From positions 620,001 to 684,000 of the forward strand of contig NZ_CP025804.1 of assembly GCF_003352085.1 (NCBI RefSeq): a DNA stretch of 64,000 nt. Direction: 5' to 3'. Position numbers and translations under genes: made by a program. The notes below the pieces were generated by a model that made no database searches, had not been told where the DNA came from, and worked only from the letters and a program-made list of their open reading frames with translations. Below, one piece after another: positions 7,689 to 15,654 of this stretch. The DNA comes from Sulfitobacter sp. SK012 (GTDB lineage Bacteria; Pseudomonadota; Alphaproteobacteria; Rhodobacterales; Rhodobacteraceae). Numbering within the stretch: position 1 is the first letter of the stretch; every line of letters starts with the position of its first letter.

Positions 7689-10180
7689 TTCATGTCCTCC
7701 AACTTAGGATTGACTGAGTAAGATACAGACGGACGCCCGCCTGTTGTTGCTCTGATTTCACGCAACCAATCAGCGTCGATTAGAACACCAAGCGCTGCTT
7801 TCACATCTGTTGTCTTGAGCAGGCCAGTGCGGCCCTTGTTCTGAATGTCGCGCAGCTTGAACAGGGTAAGATCATCGGTGCGAATAATTGAGCCTATAGT
7901 TTTGGCGGCCTGAACCTCTGAGGGCATCTTAGCGGCCCCGTATGCGCGGTAGGCGTGTTTCCTGAGATATTCGCCAACAAAGTGACAAGCGCGTCCTACA
8001 TGGTTCACGGTGATATGCGTCACAAAGTCATTTCCAGCATCAGCGGCCCAATCGAGGTGGGCCAGAACATTGGCGATCCGAACGACAAGCCCAGGCATTT
8101 TCCCAATGTGGCTTTTGTACAGGCCCGTTGAATCCGCTTCCCAAACACGACACCGACCACGGAACTCATGCAACGCGTCTGCAGCGTCCGGGCTGAAGTC
8201 GATGAAGAACGGGCGGCGGTTGCCGTTTTCATCTGTGCCATGAGGCAAGCCGTGCAGCATTTCGACTGCCTCAGTGAGTTTAGCCCCATCAAGTGAAACT
8301 GTTGGCCGCGACAAAGGCACAGCATCGGGGCAAACCACTATGAAGCGGGCAAGCAACCCGTCGTCATCAGAGTTCACCAGCAGGTCAGACAGTTTGTCGG
8401 GCTGCGTGCCTCCGATGATCGAGACGCTTAGATGATCCACCGTGATCGGCTCAGGGCTGTTCTTGCGGTCAATTGTGTAGCTACGCCCACCATATGCTTC
8501 TAGCCAGAATGGACGATCCCCGCCCCCGTTGTAACGATCCATACTGCCAAGCCAGCCAGACAATTCATCTCGTGCCAGTAGTAACCCACGCCATGTGGTT
8601 GATAGGAGGTCAGCAACCTTTTCTGTCGTGATATCTGTGATGCAGATGCGTTCTCTAACGGGTGGCGATCCTGCGTCCGCTTCACGCGGCTTTGATGGTG
8701 GTGTATCACCATCTGCCATTGCGCTTTTGGCGTCCTGCTTCCACTGCGACAAAACAAGCGCTGCAACCTCATTTTCGTCCGCCCACTTGTCGCGTGCCTT
8801 TCGATATATGTCCGTCATTTCCCGTTCGATATCTTTCACAGGGTCAAGAACAGCGTCCAAGGCTGGCGACTTGCCCGCCGATGGATCGCCCACCAACATT
8901 GCCCAAAGTACGGGCGGCTCTTTCCATCCCTCCCAAGGCACCGCCCAGCGGGAATTGCCAATAGCGGCCCCCGCTGTAGCCAAGAGGGTTAGAGCTACAT
9001 AATCAGTGGGTGCGTTCTTTGTTTCCGCTGCGTCTGTGATCCACTGCGCCCACGGCCCGAACACCTGTTCAAATTCCGTGTTAGTCATAACAGGGGCAGG
9101 CGGTCGGATGGGCTCCCCCATCTTCGCGTCTGGCTCTGGCCAGTCTGAGGCGGTGTTGGCTTGGTCCTTGCCCAGCACGATTGATTGCGCGGGTTGTTGG
9201 TGGTCCCGTTCGGCGAACACTTCGCGCCATATCTCTTTGGTGCGCCCTTCGCCTGCGGCGTTTTTTAGCAGGGCGAGCGCTGGCGCAATCGTTGTCACGC
9301 TAGATGGGTGGGCGGCGCTATTCCAAACAACCTGTGCGGCCTTGGCATCACATGGGGTTCCGCCCGAATAGCGCTCTGAGAATGACAGGAAAGCATCATG
9401 CAGCGCGTCCCCGTAGGCAACCCGCAGCGACAGGGCCAGCTTTACCCAATCCTCACGTGTTAGGGTGTTTGGGGCTTCAGCAAGCAAGCGTCGCGTCGCG
9501 TTCAGTGTTTCTGGGTCGGATGCTCGCGTGTCACCGGTGTCGATAAACAAGTTAGTCGCAATTGATGGCGGGGCCTTTTCCTTTTCTTTCCTCGCCAGTA
9601 TCGCAGCATCGACGGCATGAACTGGATAAGTAGGAAGGTCGCCTGCTTTGATCGCATCGGACAACTTGCGGGCCGCATAGCGGTATGAAGCGCCGTCTGC
9701 CATCACAGACCCCGGCGCGATGATATAGCCACCATCGCCCCGCGTATCGACGTTGCTGGCAACCTGGTGGCTGCTTGTTCTCGCCCCTTCGCAATGGGCA
9801 AAGAGATACTGAACGCCTCCACTCTGGGTTAAGACCTTCACGGCGGACGGAGGCAAAAGACCAAGTTCCTCAAGTTGCCGTTCACCAACTGGTTCGCCTG
9901 TCTTGCGGTCAATATCGCCATCAAGCACGGAGATCCCAGACGCCGCGCCTGTTGGCACGCCAACCACGGCTGACGGATGACTGGACCACCAACGCTCAAT
10001 CTGGTCCACATCTGTCGTTGCAGATTTGAACCCATCAGACGTTAGGGGTGATTTGGCCCCTTTATCGCCGTTGGCCGCATTGCGGCATGGGAAGACGGGA
10101 AGGCCAGCGGATGCCAAAGATTTTGCCACCTCCAAGTTGCGCTGGATGGCAGGGGAAGTTTGTATTGCGGCCATATTCAC
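7685..10180 (-). CDS. primase-polymerase / DUF3987 replication protein
   Basis: Protein of 831 aa. The N-terminal 180 residues are a bifunctional primase/polymerase (prim-pol) domain: LASAGLPVFPC, then a D-G-D metal-binding motif near residue 87 (SVLDGDID) and GGVQYLFAH. The rest matches DUF3987, with a Walker A motif GDPSAGKSP near residue 430, and is probably a helicase-like ATPase. Together they would prime and drive replication of the element. The start is set at GTG 10180, because AAGGAGG lies seven bases upstream and GTGA overlaps the preceding stop; TTG 10186 is too close to that site and ATG 10174 is the other option. Confidence 0.85.
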   Translation of the reverse strand: MNMAAIQTSPAIQRNLEVAKSLASAGLPVFPCRNAANGDKGAKSPLTSDGFKSATTDVDQIERWWSSHPSAVVGVPTGAASGISVLDGDIDRKTGEPVGERQLEELGLLPPSAVKVLTQSGGVQYLFAHCEGARTSSHQVASNVDTRGDGGYIIAPGSVMADGASYRYAARKLSDAIKAGDLPTYPVHAVDAAILARKEKEKAPPSIATNLFIDTGDTRASDPETLNATRRLLAEAPNTLTREDWVKLALSLRVAYGDALHDAFLSFSERYSGGTPCDAKAAQVVWNSAAHPSSVTTIAPALALLKNAAGEGRTKEIWREVFAERDHQQPAQSIVLGKDQANTASDWPEPDAKMGEPIRPPAPVMTNTEFEQVFGPWAQWITDAAETKNAPTDYVALTLLATAGAAIGNSRWAVPWEGWKEPPVLWAMLVGDPSAGKSPALDAVLDPVKDIEREMTDIYRKARDKWADENEVAALVLSQWKQDAKSAMADGDTPPSKPREADAGSPPVRERICITDITTEKVADLLSTTWRGLLLARDELSGWLGSMDRYNGGGDRPFWLEAYGGRSYTIDRKNSPEPITVDHLSVSIIGGTQPDKLSDLLVNSDDDGLLARFIVVCPDAVPLSRPTVSLDGAKLTEAVEMLHGLPHGTDENGNRRPFFIDFSPDAADALHEFRGRCRVWEADSTGLYKSHIGKMPGLVVRIANVLAHLDWAADAGNDFVTHITVNHVGRACHFVGEYLRKHAYRAYGAAKMPSEVQAAKTIGSIIRTDDLTLFKLRDIQNKGRTGLLKTTDVKAALGVLIDADWLREIRATTGGRPSVSYSVNPKLEDMK

Positions 10181-10398
10181 AGGCAATCCTCCTTAATTTC
10201 TTTTGCGTAGAGAATGCGCTCAAGGGCGTTGAGGTCGCGCACGGTGCCATCTTTCGTCATGAGCAACGGTTTGATTTTGATATCTTTGCCCCAGACGCCT
10301 TTCGCCTTGCCTTGCACCCAGCGAATGGTGCCAGCAATTGGCCAGATGATTTCCCCGTTCGGGCGGATTTGGGCTTGTTGTTCGTGTGACCAACTCAT
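10177..10398 (-). CDS. small hypothetical protein
   Basis: Protein of 73 aa beginning MSWSHEQQAQ, with GGAGG seven bases before the ATG at 10398. The sequence alternates aromatic and basic residues (IRWVQGKAKGVWGKDIKIKP). It overlaps the preceding 34-residue gene by four bases (ATGA) and the primase gene by four bases (GTGA). The open frame continues upstream to 10740, but that part is antisense noise relative to the other genes. Function unknown. Confidence 0.6.
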   Translation of the reverse strand: MSWSHEQQAQIRPNGEIIWPIAGTIRWVQGKAKGVWGKDIKIKPLLMTKDGTVRDLNALERILYAKEIKEDCL

Positions 10399-10499
10399 GC
10401 TGAGTCCTCCCCAAAGTGCAGACCGGCAATCAAGCGGGCGTGGGTTTCTGAGATACCGTAGAGGCGTTGGAGGCGGGCGATTTGCAATGTGAAGGCCAT
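10395..10499 (-). CDS. 34-residue protein of the integrated element
   Basis: Very short gene (34 aa, starting MAFTLQIARLQ) that would be missed by length filters. The ATG at 10499 overlaps the stop of the winged-helix candidate by one base (TGATG), and its stop overlaps the next start (ATGA), so the whole frame fits the coupled operon with no gap. It is predicted to be a helix-rich peptide. Function unknown. Confidence 0.5.
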   Translation of the reverse strand: MAFTLQIARLQRLYGISETHARLIAGLHFGEDSA

Positions 10500-10867
10500 C
10501 AGCGCGCACCCCCTGTGATCCGATGGACACCTTGACCAATGAAGTAGACGCCGAATGTTGCGCGATCCGTTGCCGCGTCGTTCTCGTACATCTCCTTGGT
10601 GATCGGGACACCGTATTCTCGGCGCAGGACGCAATCACGGTCGGAGATGCGAACCGGGCTGGCGCAGTAGACCGGGCTGAGCAGCAGGGCGTCGAGAATG
10701 ATGCGATTGCCCTTGGCGAGCGTGATTGTGCGCTTTTCACCGTCTTGCCCTGTGATCTCGTAGCGAGCGAGTGCCTTTTCGGTGGGGAGGTCGCGCCACG
10801 CCTCTACGCGCAGGGTGTTGACCGGGGGGCGGTTTGTGTAGCCTTTAGATTTGCTATGGTTCGTCAT
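10499..10867 (-). CDS. putative winged-helix DNA-binding protein
   Basis: Protein of 122 aa. The layout is a basic N-terminus (MTNHSKSKGYTNRP), a central helix-strand segment (GNRIILDALLLSPVYCASP), then REYGVPITKEMYEND and a final FGVYFIGQGVHRI strand. This resembles the small winged-helix proteins found next to replication genes in rhodobacterial mobile elements, but the assignment rests on impression rather than a diagnostic motif. It probably acts as a regulator or replication accessory of the element. Confidence 0.55.
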   Translation of the reverse strand: MTNHSKSKGYTNRPPVNTLRVEAWRDLPTEKALARYEITGQDGEKRTITLAKGNRIILDALLLSPVYCASPVRISDRDCVLRREYGVPITKEMYENDAATDRATFGVYFIGQGVHRITGGAR

Positions 10868-10940
10868 GGTCCGCGTTCCTTTCGGTTGTGCGGACGGTTC
10901 AAATGCGCTAACTTCTGTTCACCGCTGAAAAGAAATATCG

Positions 10941-10973
10941 CCCCTGACCGTCTCGCTAGCGGTTGGGGGTTTT
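10941..10973 (+). terminator. GC-rich hairpin between the excisionase-like and winged-helix genes
   Basis: A ten-pair stem (10941-10950 with 10960-10969, some G-T pairs) and a nine-base loop, followed by TTTT on the plus strand. On the minus strand, in the direction of the operon, the flank is also T-rich, so it may attenuate leftward transcription after the AlpA-like gene. Confidence 0.4.
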
Positions 10974-10974
10974 C

Positions 10975-11172
10975 TTATGCGGCTGCGCACATTTTGGTGT
11001 CGATGTAGCGATTGAGTTCATCAAACTCGATCCGGGTGGAACCACCCATTTTTACGAATTTGATATTGCCTGCTTTACGCTCTTTATAGAGCGTAGCGCG
11101 GCTCTCGTTCGAGTATGCTACGGCCTGTGGAATGCTCAACAAGCGGGCTTTGATGTCTGAGGGTGTATGCAT
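10975..11172 (-). CDS. AlpA/excisionase-like helix-turn-helix protein
   Basis: Protein of 65 aa. It has the MerR/AlpA-type compact HTH layout: LLSIPQAVAYSNESRATLYKE forms the recognition unit, GNIKFVKMGGSTRI the wing and FDELNRYIDTKM the closing helix. Proteins of this kind act as excisionases or as regulators of the integrase in integrative elements. It lies upstream of the replication genes and downstream of the unknown gene and integrase. A directional role in excision is inferred. Confidence 0.75.
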   Translation of the reverse strand: MHTPSDIKARLLSIPQAVAYSNESRATLYKERKAGNIKFVKMGGSTRIEFDELNRYIDTKMCAAA

Positions 11173-11246
11173 GGGGGTCGCTCCATCTAAGTGTATGCGA
11201 CCCCCAATTTAAGCAAATGCCAGAAAAATAAAAAAGGAGTTTTCCC

Positions 11247-11924
11247 CTAACTTTTGGGGCGATTAATCCTTATTGCTGACCTCGCCCGGGCTTCCGGACT
11301 AGCCTTAATTTCTAGTGCGTTGAAAACGTCGGTTACAAACGAAAGAAACGGCCCATAGGCCTTTCCGCCTAATGCCGGAACTGTGGCGGTCTTACCGCTA
11401 AGCTTTTCAAACACATCGAAACACTTCTCAGCCGTTCCAGCGGCACCTGTTTTCTTAGGTTTGTTGTTATTTCTTTCAAACCCGGGTCCTTCACCGAACG
11501 CTGTATTCACTGAGGGCGCATGTTCCGAAATGTTGGGGATTACATGGGCAACTGAAGCCGCTATTTGATGCAGGTGTTCTACGAAAAATGCGGGTGCCTC
11601 AAGCGCGGTCAGCTGTAGGTGTTGCAGCCCGTCATCTTTAGCAAACATCAGTTGTTTGGCTGGACGATCCAAGGCTTTACTGCCATGCCAGCCGACTTCG
11701 GAAAATTCAACCGCGGCTCGTTTGAGAAGGGTCACGGCCTTTTCCAATCCCTTGATGTCTTTAGTTGGATGCCTGTCACTGCGTTCTATATCTTCAAGAG
11801 CGCTGAATAGTGACCACTCATCATATATTTCCTCAGCTTGGGCTTCGAAACGCTCACTGATCGTTGCCGGAAAGTGAGCATTCAATACCGCGATAATTTT
11901 AGGCATAATCAAATACCGGCTCAT
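11247..11924 (-). CDS. unknown protein coupled to the integrase
   Basis: Protein of 225 aa from the ATG at 11924, which overlaps the integrase stop by four bases (ATGA), so it is probably translated together with the integrase. It is mostly helical, with an N-terminal half rich in charged residues, a basic Asn/Lys linker (ERNNNKPKKTG), and a C-terminal segment (KCFDVFEKLSGKTATVPA, then KAYGPFLSFV) typical of proteins encoded after integrases. No catalytic motif is evident. It could be an element-specific regulator or accessory protein. Confidence 0.65.
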   Translation of the reverse strand: MSRYLIMPKIIAVLNAHFPATISERFEAQAEEIYDEWSLFSALEDIERSDRHPTKDIKGLEKAVTLLKRAAVEFSEVGWHGSKALDRPAKQLMFAKDDGLQHLQLTALEAPAFFVEHLHQIAASVAHVIPNISEHAPSVNTAFGEGPGFERNNNKPKKTGAAGTAEKCFDVFEKLSGKTATVPALGGKAYGPFLSFVTDVFNALEIKASPEARARSAIRINRPKS

Positions 11925-13156
11925 GCTGAATAGTCTCCCACGTAAACAATCTTTGAGCACTCGCCCGTCACCAATTCCGCCCATCTGTCCAAGGCCTGCG
12001 CCCGTTGGGGTAATTGCTGGGCCTGATTATAGACTCTTGCAACCGCGCTCGGCGCAGAGCCGCTAGCAGAGTGGTTCAATATTCGGTCCACCACCGTTTC
12101 AGGTTCGCCCGACTCGGCAAGGGCAGTCGCCATCGCAGTTCTAATATCGTGGAGACGCCAGTGCTCAAAATCATTTCCCAACAATCTGTCGAAGCTGCGT
12201 TTCATTCTTGAAAAGCCGGAAATTGGAGTTTTCCCGTTGGTGGTAAAAATATACTCGGAGCCGTTTGGTTCCATCATTTGGATTTCCGACATGGCGGGTG
12301 GAGACAAGTGAGTAATATGTGGTTTGCCGTTCTTTGTTTCTGACCCAGCCTTAATTAAGCGCCGTTTTTCAAAATCTACCTGTACCCAACGTAGTTTTGC
12401 TATCTCGGCGCGACGTTGGCCCGTCAACAGCATCAACCGCAGGAATGGTCCCCAAAGCACACCCATCGAGTAAGTCGCTTGCCAAATCTGTTGCGTTTCC
12501 GAAATGCTTAGAACCCGCTCGCGCGCGGTTTCGCTTGTCGCTTTTGGAATACCGGCACCGATAGGGGTTTCGATGTATCCACGTTGCCATGCCCAGTTCG
12601 TCAAAGCCAGCAACATGCTACGGATGCGGTTAGCGTAAACCTTGTAGCCCTCCATTGCCTTCGCGTCTATCGCTTCTTGGATATCCTTGCGTGTCAGTTT
12701 GGCAATTGACTTGCCTAAATGCCTGGAGAGAGCTTTCTCGATTGCCCTCTTGCGTTCCATGCCTGTACGCAATGCTGACAAGTGCAACCTGTCGTAGGTA
12801 TCTATAACTTGCTGAACGGTGGACAAACTCGCCAGAGCGGCCTCGGCCTCTAAGCGGTTTTCCTGTGCGACTGAAACCCTGTCGATCCCCTTGGCGGCTT
12901 CGACTTCGATTTCCAATGCCTCTGCGCGCGCACTTGCGAGTGATAGCTCCGGCCACGTCCCTAAAGTATGCTTGCGCTTCTTGCCGCCCTTAACCCTCTT
13001 CTCGTACATCCAGACGGCTTTGCCCTTCGGAAACAGCAGGCTTGCCGCGTAAAGGCGCAGCCTAAGACCCCGGCGCTTAGCGTCTGAGATTTCGATGCGG
13101 CCGATATCAGGCGCTCTTAGTGCCCTGATATATGGGTCTGATAAATCAACTTTCAC
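11921..13156 (-). CDS. int: tyrosine-recombinase integrase
   Basis: Protein of 411 aa from GTG 13156. The N-terminal arm-binding and core-binding regions (residues 1-190) are followed by a catalytic domain with the tyrosine-recombinase residues Arg248 (TGQRRAEIAKL), His336 and Arg339 (HDIRTA), His362 (LNHSA) and Tyr376 (VYNQAQ). It should integrate and excise the element at the tRNA-Trp site 200 bases away. An upstream GTG at 13225 gives 434 aa, but it overlaps a 15-bp repeat that looks like a binding site, and similar integrases start near MKVDLSDP, so 13156 is preferred. All catalytic residues are intact. Confidence 0.88.
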   Translation of the reverse strand: MKVDLSDPYIRALRAPDIGRIEISDAKRRGLRLRLYAASLLFPKGKAVWMYEKRVKGGKKRKHTLGTWPELSLASARAEALEIEVEAAKGIDRVSVAQENRLEAEAALASLSTVQQVIDTYDRLHLSALRTGMERKRAIEKALSRHLGKSIAKLTRKDIQEAIDAKAMEGYKVYANRIRSMLLALTNWAWQRGYIETPIGAGIPKATSETARERVLSISETQQIWQATYSMGVLWGPFLRLMLLTGQRRAEIAKLRWVQVDFEKRRLIKAGSETKNGKPHITHLSPPAMSEIQMMEPNGSEYIFTTNGKTPISGFSRMKRSFDRLLGNDFEHWRLHDIRTAMATALAESGEPETVVDRILNHSASGSAPSAVARVYNQAQQLPQRAQALDRWAELVTGECSKIVYVGDYSA

Positions 13157-13219
13157 ATCCAAACTCTTTTCAGGGGACACACAGGGGACAAAATACCCCA
13201 GATGGTGGCAGATTGCTAT

Positions 13220-13320
13220 GGACACTTATGGACGTGTAGTCCTTGGGGGGACAATACATATCTGTTTATAAAATATAAATAAAAAAACTTTTGTAGAACG
13301 GGTGCGGACATTTTTGGACG
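13220..13320. repeat. pair of 15-bp direct repeats between integrase and attachment site
   Basis: GGACACTTATGGACG at 13220-13234 and GGACATTTTTGGACG at 13306-13320 match at 13 of 15 positions. They lie between the integrase gene and the tRNA-derived core, where arm-type integrase or excisionase sites are expected. The interval between them is very A+T-rich. Confidence 0.5.
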
Positions 13321-13350
13321 CTGTTAGACGAAATTTAAAAAAGAATATTC

Positions 13351-13400
13351 TCGGTCTCCAAAACCGAGGGTCAAGAGTTCGAGTCTCTTAGCCCCTGCCA
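13351..13400 (+). other. displaced 3' half of tRNA-Trp (attR-like site)
   Basis: The sequence gives a complete anticodon arm (TCGGT CTCCAAA ACCGA, anticodon CCA), variable loop, T arm (AAGAG TTCGAGT CTCTT), the 3' acceptor strand AGCCCCT and GCCA. No D arm or 5' acceptor strand precedes it; upstream is A+T-rich element DNA. It is therefore not a functional tRNA gene but the part of tRNA-Trp left next to the chromosome after site-specific integration. In many bacteria tRNA-Trp lies directly upstream of secE, which follows here at 14351. Confidence 0.8.
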
Positions 13401-13547
13401 AGTTTCCAGAAATATTGCCAGAAATTGGTGGGCGTGCAGGTGGGTTGCCACAATGTTGCCACGTTCTTTCCAACGATAGGCCCGAATGGGCCGCTAATTT
13501 TCCGACAACGGTTCCTGATCAATAGGGCCCGCGATGGAGATGATGCC

Positions 13548-14261
13548 ATGCAGCCAGACCCCAAAAATGATCTTGATCCGGTCTCACTTGCCGCAATTCG
13601 CGCGCTGATGGACGCTGAGCCTGCACCACAAGGAGCTGAGGCTACTCGGAATGCGTCGACCAAAGAGATTTTGGCGCAAGATGCAAAACCGCAAGCACCT
13701 GTTGCCCCCATAAAAAAGAAAAAGTGGCGCAAGGCGGATGTTTTGCCTGAAATTGCTCCGCAAATGGACGAAGAGGCGGGGGACGCGCCGCGCAAACGTC
13801 ATGCGTCAAAGGTTGCTAAGAAACCCGAAAGCGGCCGTTTCGCGTCTAAAATTGAGGCGCTCAAAGCGAAAGTGACGGGCTATCGCCCGACGCCTCGGCA
13901 TATCTTGCTGGGGTGCCTGCTTGTGTTGATTGTTATGCGCCCATGGTTGGTGGTTGGGTTTGTTCTGCTGATTGTGTTCGTATTCACGGTGATTTTTCTG
14001 ATCCTAGGGTATGATGGATTCTGGCACCGTAGCATGGCCCTTGGCCGTTGGTACGCAAAACGCAGGCCGAAACGCACAGCCGAGCTGCATGGGCGTATGG
14101 ACCTCTTTGCGGTGAGGTGGGATGCTTTCCTTGACCGTTTCCCAGAAGGGACGGTGGATGGTCTTTATCTGCCTGACTTTGGTGCATTAGCCCAAGCTGA
14201 TGCGCGTCACGAAGAGGCGTTGGAGCGCCGCTTGGACGGATTGCGCAACGACGGGGCTTGA
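13548..14261 (+). CDS. hypothetical membrane protein upstream of secE
   Basis: Protein of 237 aa from the ATG at 13548 (GGAG nine bases upstream). It has a charged, Pro/Ala-rich cytoplasmic N-terminus of about 120 residues with a KKKK cluster, one long or two short membrane segments (ILLGCLLVLIVM, then WLVVGFVLLIVFVFTVIFLIL), and a basic C-terminal part (WYAKRRPKR) ending in a helix. No known domain. It is the first gene on the chromosomal side of the attachment site. Confidence 0.65.
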   Translation: MQPDPKNDLDPVSLAAIRALMDAEPAPQGAEATRNASTKEILAQDAKPQAPVAPIKKKKWRKADVLPEIAPQMDEEAGDAPRKRHASKVAKKPESGRFASKIEALKAKVTGYRPTPRHILLGCLLVLIVMRPWLVVGFVLLIVFVFTVIFLILGYDGFWHRSMALGRWYAKRRPKRTAELHGRMDLFAVRWDAFLDRFPEGTVDGLYLPDFGALAQADARHEEALERRLDGLRNDGA

Positions 14262-14350
14262 ACCAACAGCATCGCGCGTCAAACTGCAGCCTTGAAACCC
14301 TCAAGCAGAGCCGTTACATCCGGCTAACTTACTTAATCGGGACGTGATCC

Positions 14351-14548
14351 ATGGCCACCACAAATCCACTTCAGTTCATCCAGCAGGTTCGCGCCGAAGT
14401 GTCTAAGGTCGTTTGGCCGACACGTCGTGAGGTGATGTTGACCACAGTGATGGTCTTTATCCTTGCCGCGTTGACCGCGGTGTTCTTTGCGCTTGTAGAC
14501 ATTACGATCCGGAGCGGTCTTCAGTACGTTCTGAACATGTTTGGCTGA
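14351..14548 (+). CDS. secE: preprotein translocase subunit SecE
   Basis: Protein of 65 aa, the short single-membrane-span form of SecE found in most bacteria. It has the cytoplasmic amphipathic helix FIQQVRAEVSKVVWPTRREV, with the conserved W-P-(T/S)-R motif, and one membrane helix (MVFILAALTAVFFALVDI). It forms the SecYEG channel with SecY, which is encoded at 50676. The neighbour nusG gives the usual secE-nusG-rplKA order. Confidence 0.97.
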   Translation: MATTNPLQFIQQVRAEVSKVVWPTRREVMLTTVMVFILAALTAVFFALVDITIRSGLQYVLNMFG

Positions 14549-14764
14549 ACGCGATTGCCTTGGGCGAAAATCGCCTGAACCTCTTGAAACATTCGAGTTT
14601 GCGAGCTATTGCGCAGGCCTGTTCTACAAGTCGGGTGTGCGGCGATTCGAGTTGCGCGCCGATTCTTTGTTCAGGGTCCGAGGCCCAAACGCCCCAGACC
14701 AAATCATTCACGCATGCTCAAAGATGCATGCAACAGTAGAGACCAGATAGGGGCAAGCGATCAA

Positions 14765-15298
14765 ATGGCAACACGGTGGTATTCGGTCAGTGTCCTGTCC
14801 AACTTTGAGAAAAAGATCGCCGAGCAGATCCGCACAACTGTCGCGGAGCAGCAGCTTGAGGATCAGATCGACGAAGTGTTGGTTCCGACTGAAGAAGTGA
14901 TCGAAATTCGTCGCGGTAAAAAAGTCACGACTGAGCGGCGCTTTATGCCGGGCTATGTGCTGGTGCACATGGAGATGTCAGATCGCGGGTATCACCTGAT
15001 CAACTCGATCAATCGCGTCACAGGGTTTTTGGGGCCGCAAGGTCGCCCAATGCCGATGCGCGATGCCGAAGTGCAGGCCATTCTGGGGCGCGTGCAAGAG
15101 GGCGAAGATGCGCCACGCACGCTTATCCACTTTGAAATCGGTGAGAAAGTCAAAGTCGCGGACGGTCCGTTCGAAGACTTCGACGGTATGGTTGAAGAAG
15201 TCGACGAAGATAACCAGCGCCTTAAGGTCACAGTTTCGATCTTTGGTCGCGAGACGCCGGTTGAATTGGAATTCACTCAGGTTAACAAACAGATTTGA
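14765..15298 (+). CDS. nusG: transcription termination/antitermination factor NusG
   Basis: Protein of 177 aa. The NGN domain (residues 1-110) begins ATRWYSVSVLSNFEKKIAEQ and includes RRFMPGYVLVHMEM; the C-terminal KOW domain has KVKVADGPFEDFDGMVEEV. NusG binds RNA polymerase and links it to Rho or to ribosomal protein S10. The ATG at 14765 is the family start; the open frame continues upstream without protein character. The separation from secE is 216 bases. Confidence 0.97.
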   Translation: MATRWYSVSVLSNFEKKIAEQIRTTVAEQQLEDQIDEVLVPTEEVIEIRRGKKVTTERRFMPGYVLVHMEMSDRGYHLINSINRVTGFLGPQGRPMPMRDAEVQAILGRVQEGEDAPRTLIHFEIGEKVKVADGPFEDFDGMVEEVDEDNQRLKVTVSIFGRETPVELEFTQVNKQI

Positions 15299-15322
15299 TT
15301 TTCGATATTTTCGAGATCTGAG

Positions 15323-15346
15323 CGGCGGGTTTATCCCCGCCGTTTT
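15323..15346 (+). terminator. intrinsic terminator after nusG
   Basis: Seven-pair stem CGGCGGG/CCCGCCG with a six-base loop followed by TTTT, 24 bases after the nusG stop. Confidence 0.8.
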
Positions 15347-15467
15347 GCGTTTCAGCCTCCTGCGTGTTGATGTTGTCGTGAGCTTGGCAGAGGCGAGGTT
15401 TGCGGTTCCGGATTTGACGGGGTCGTCGACAACATAGGTACTTGGTGCTCAACATCGCTCGACAGGC

Positions 15468-15496
15468 TTGCGTTGAGGGGGAAAGCGCACTATTGC
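15468..15496 (+). promoter_or_regulatory. candidate sigma70-type promoter for rplK-rplA
   Basis: TTGCGT at 15468-15473, a 17-base spacer, then TATTGC at 15491-15496, lying between the nusG terminator and rplK. This leaves a leader of about 150 bases before rplK. Confidence 0.4.
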
Positions 15497-15654
15497 CCCA
15501 TTCTCGTTGACTCGGTTGCTGTTTTTAAGCCGTTTCCGAATCAAAGTCGGGATTATCCCGGTGGGAGGTACGTCAGGCGCGCCTGATACGCCGGACCACC
15601 ACAACATATTGCCCCCATCGCGATGGATCAGGCAGTTGGAATAGGAGAAGGCCA

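Larger units (their letters stand above)
6681..13400 (-). mobile_element. integrated element in tRNA-Trp: integrase, excisionase-like and prim-pol replication genes
   Basis: All genes between 6681 and 13156 point left and most overlap by 1-11 bases, a compact arrangement typical of phage satellites and small integrative elements. It has a tyrosine integrase at the right end, an AlpA-like HTH protein, a primase-polymerase/DUF3987 protein and a DUF5681 protein, and no capsid, portal, tail or large terminase gene. The right end is marked by the displaced 3' half of tRNA-Trp. The left limit is uncertain: no matching tRNA copy occurs between 1 and 6681, so the element, or a nest of elements, may extend past the left edge and include the cargo genes at 1-6172. 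Confidence 0.65.

Noticed and set aside
13425..13547. N-terminal extension of the membrane protein gene upstream of 13548
   Set aside because: The segment follows directly on the tRNA scar and is not protein-like; the ATG at 13548 has a better ribosome binding site.
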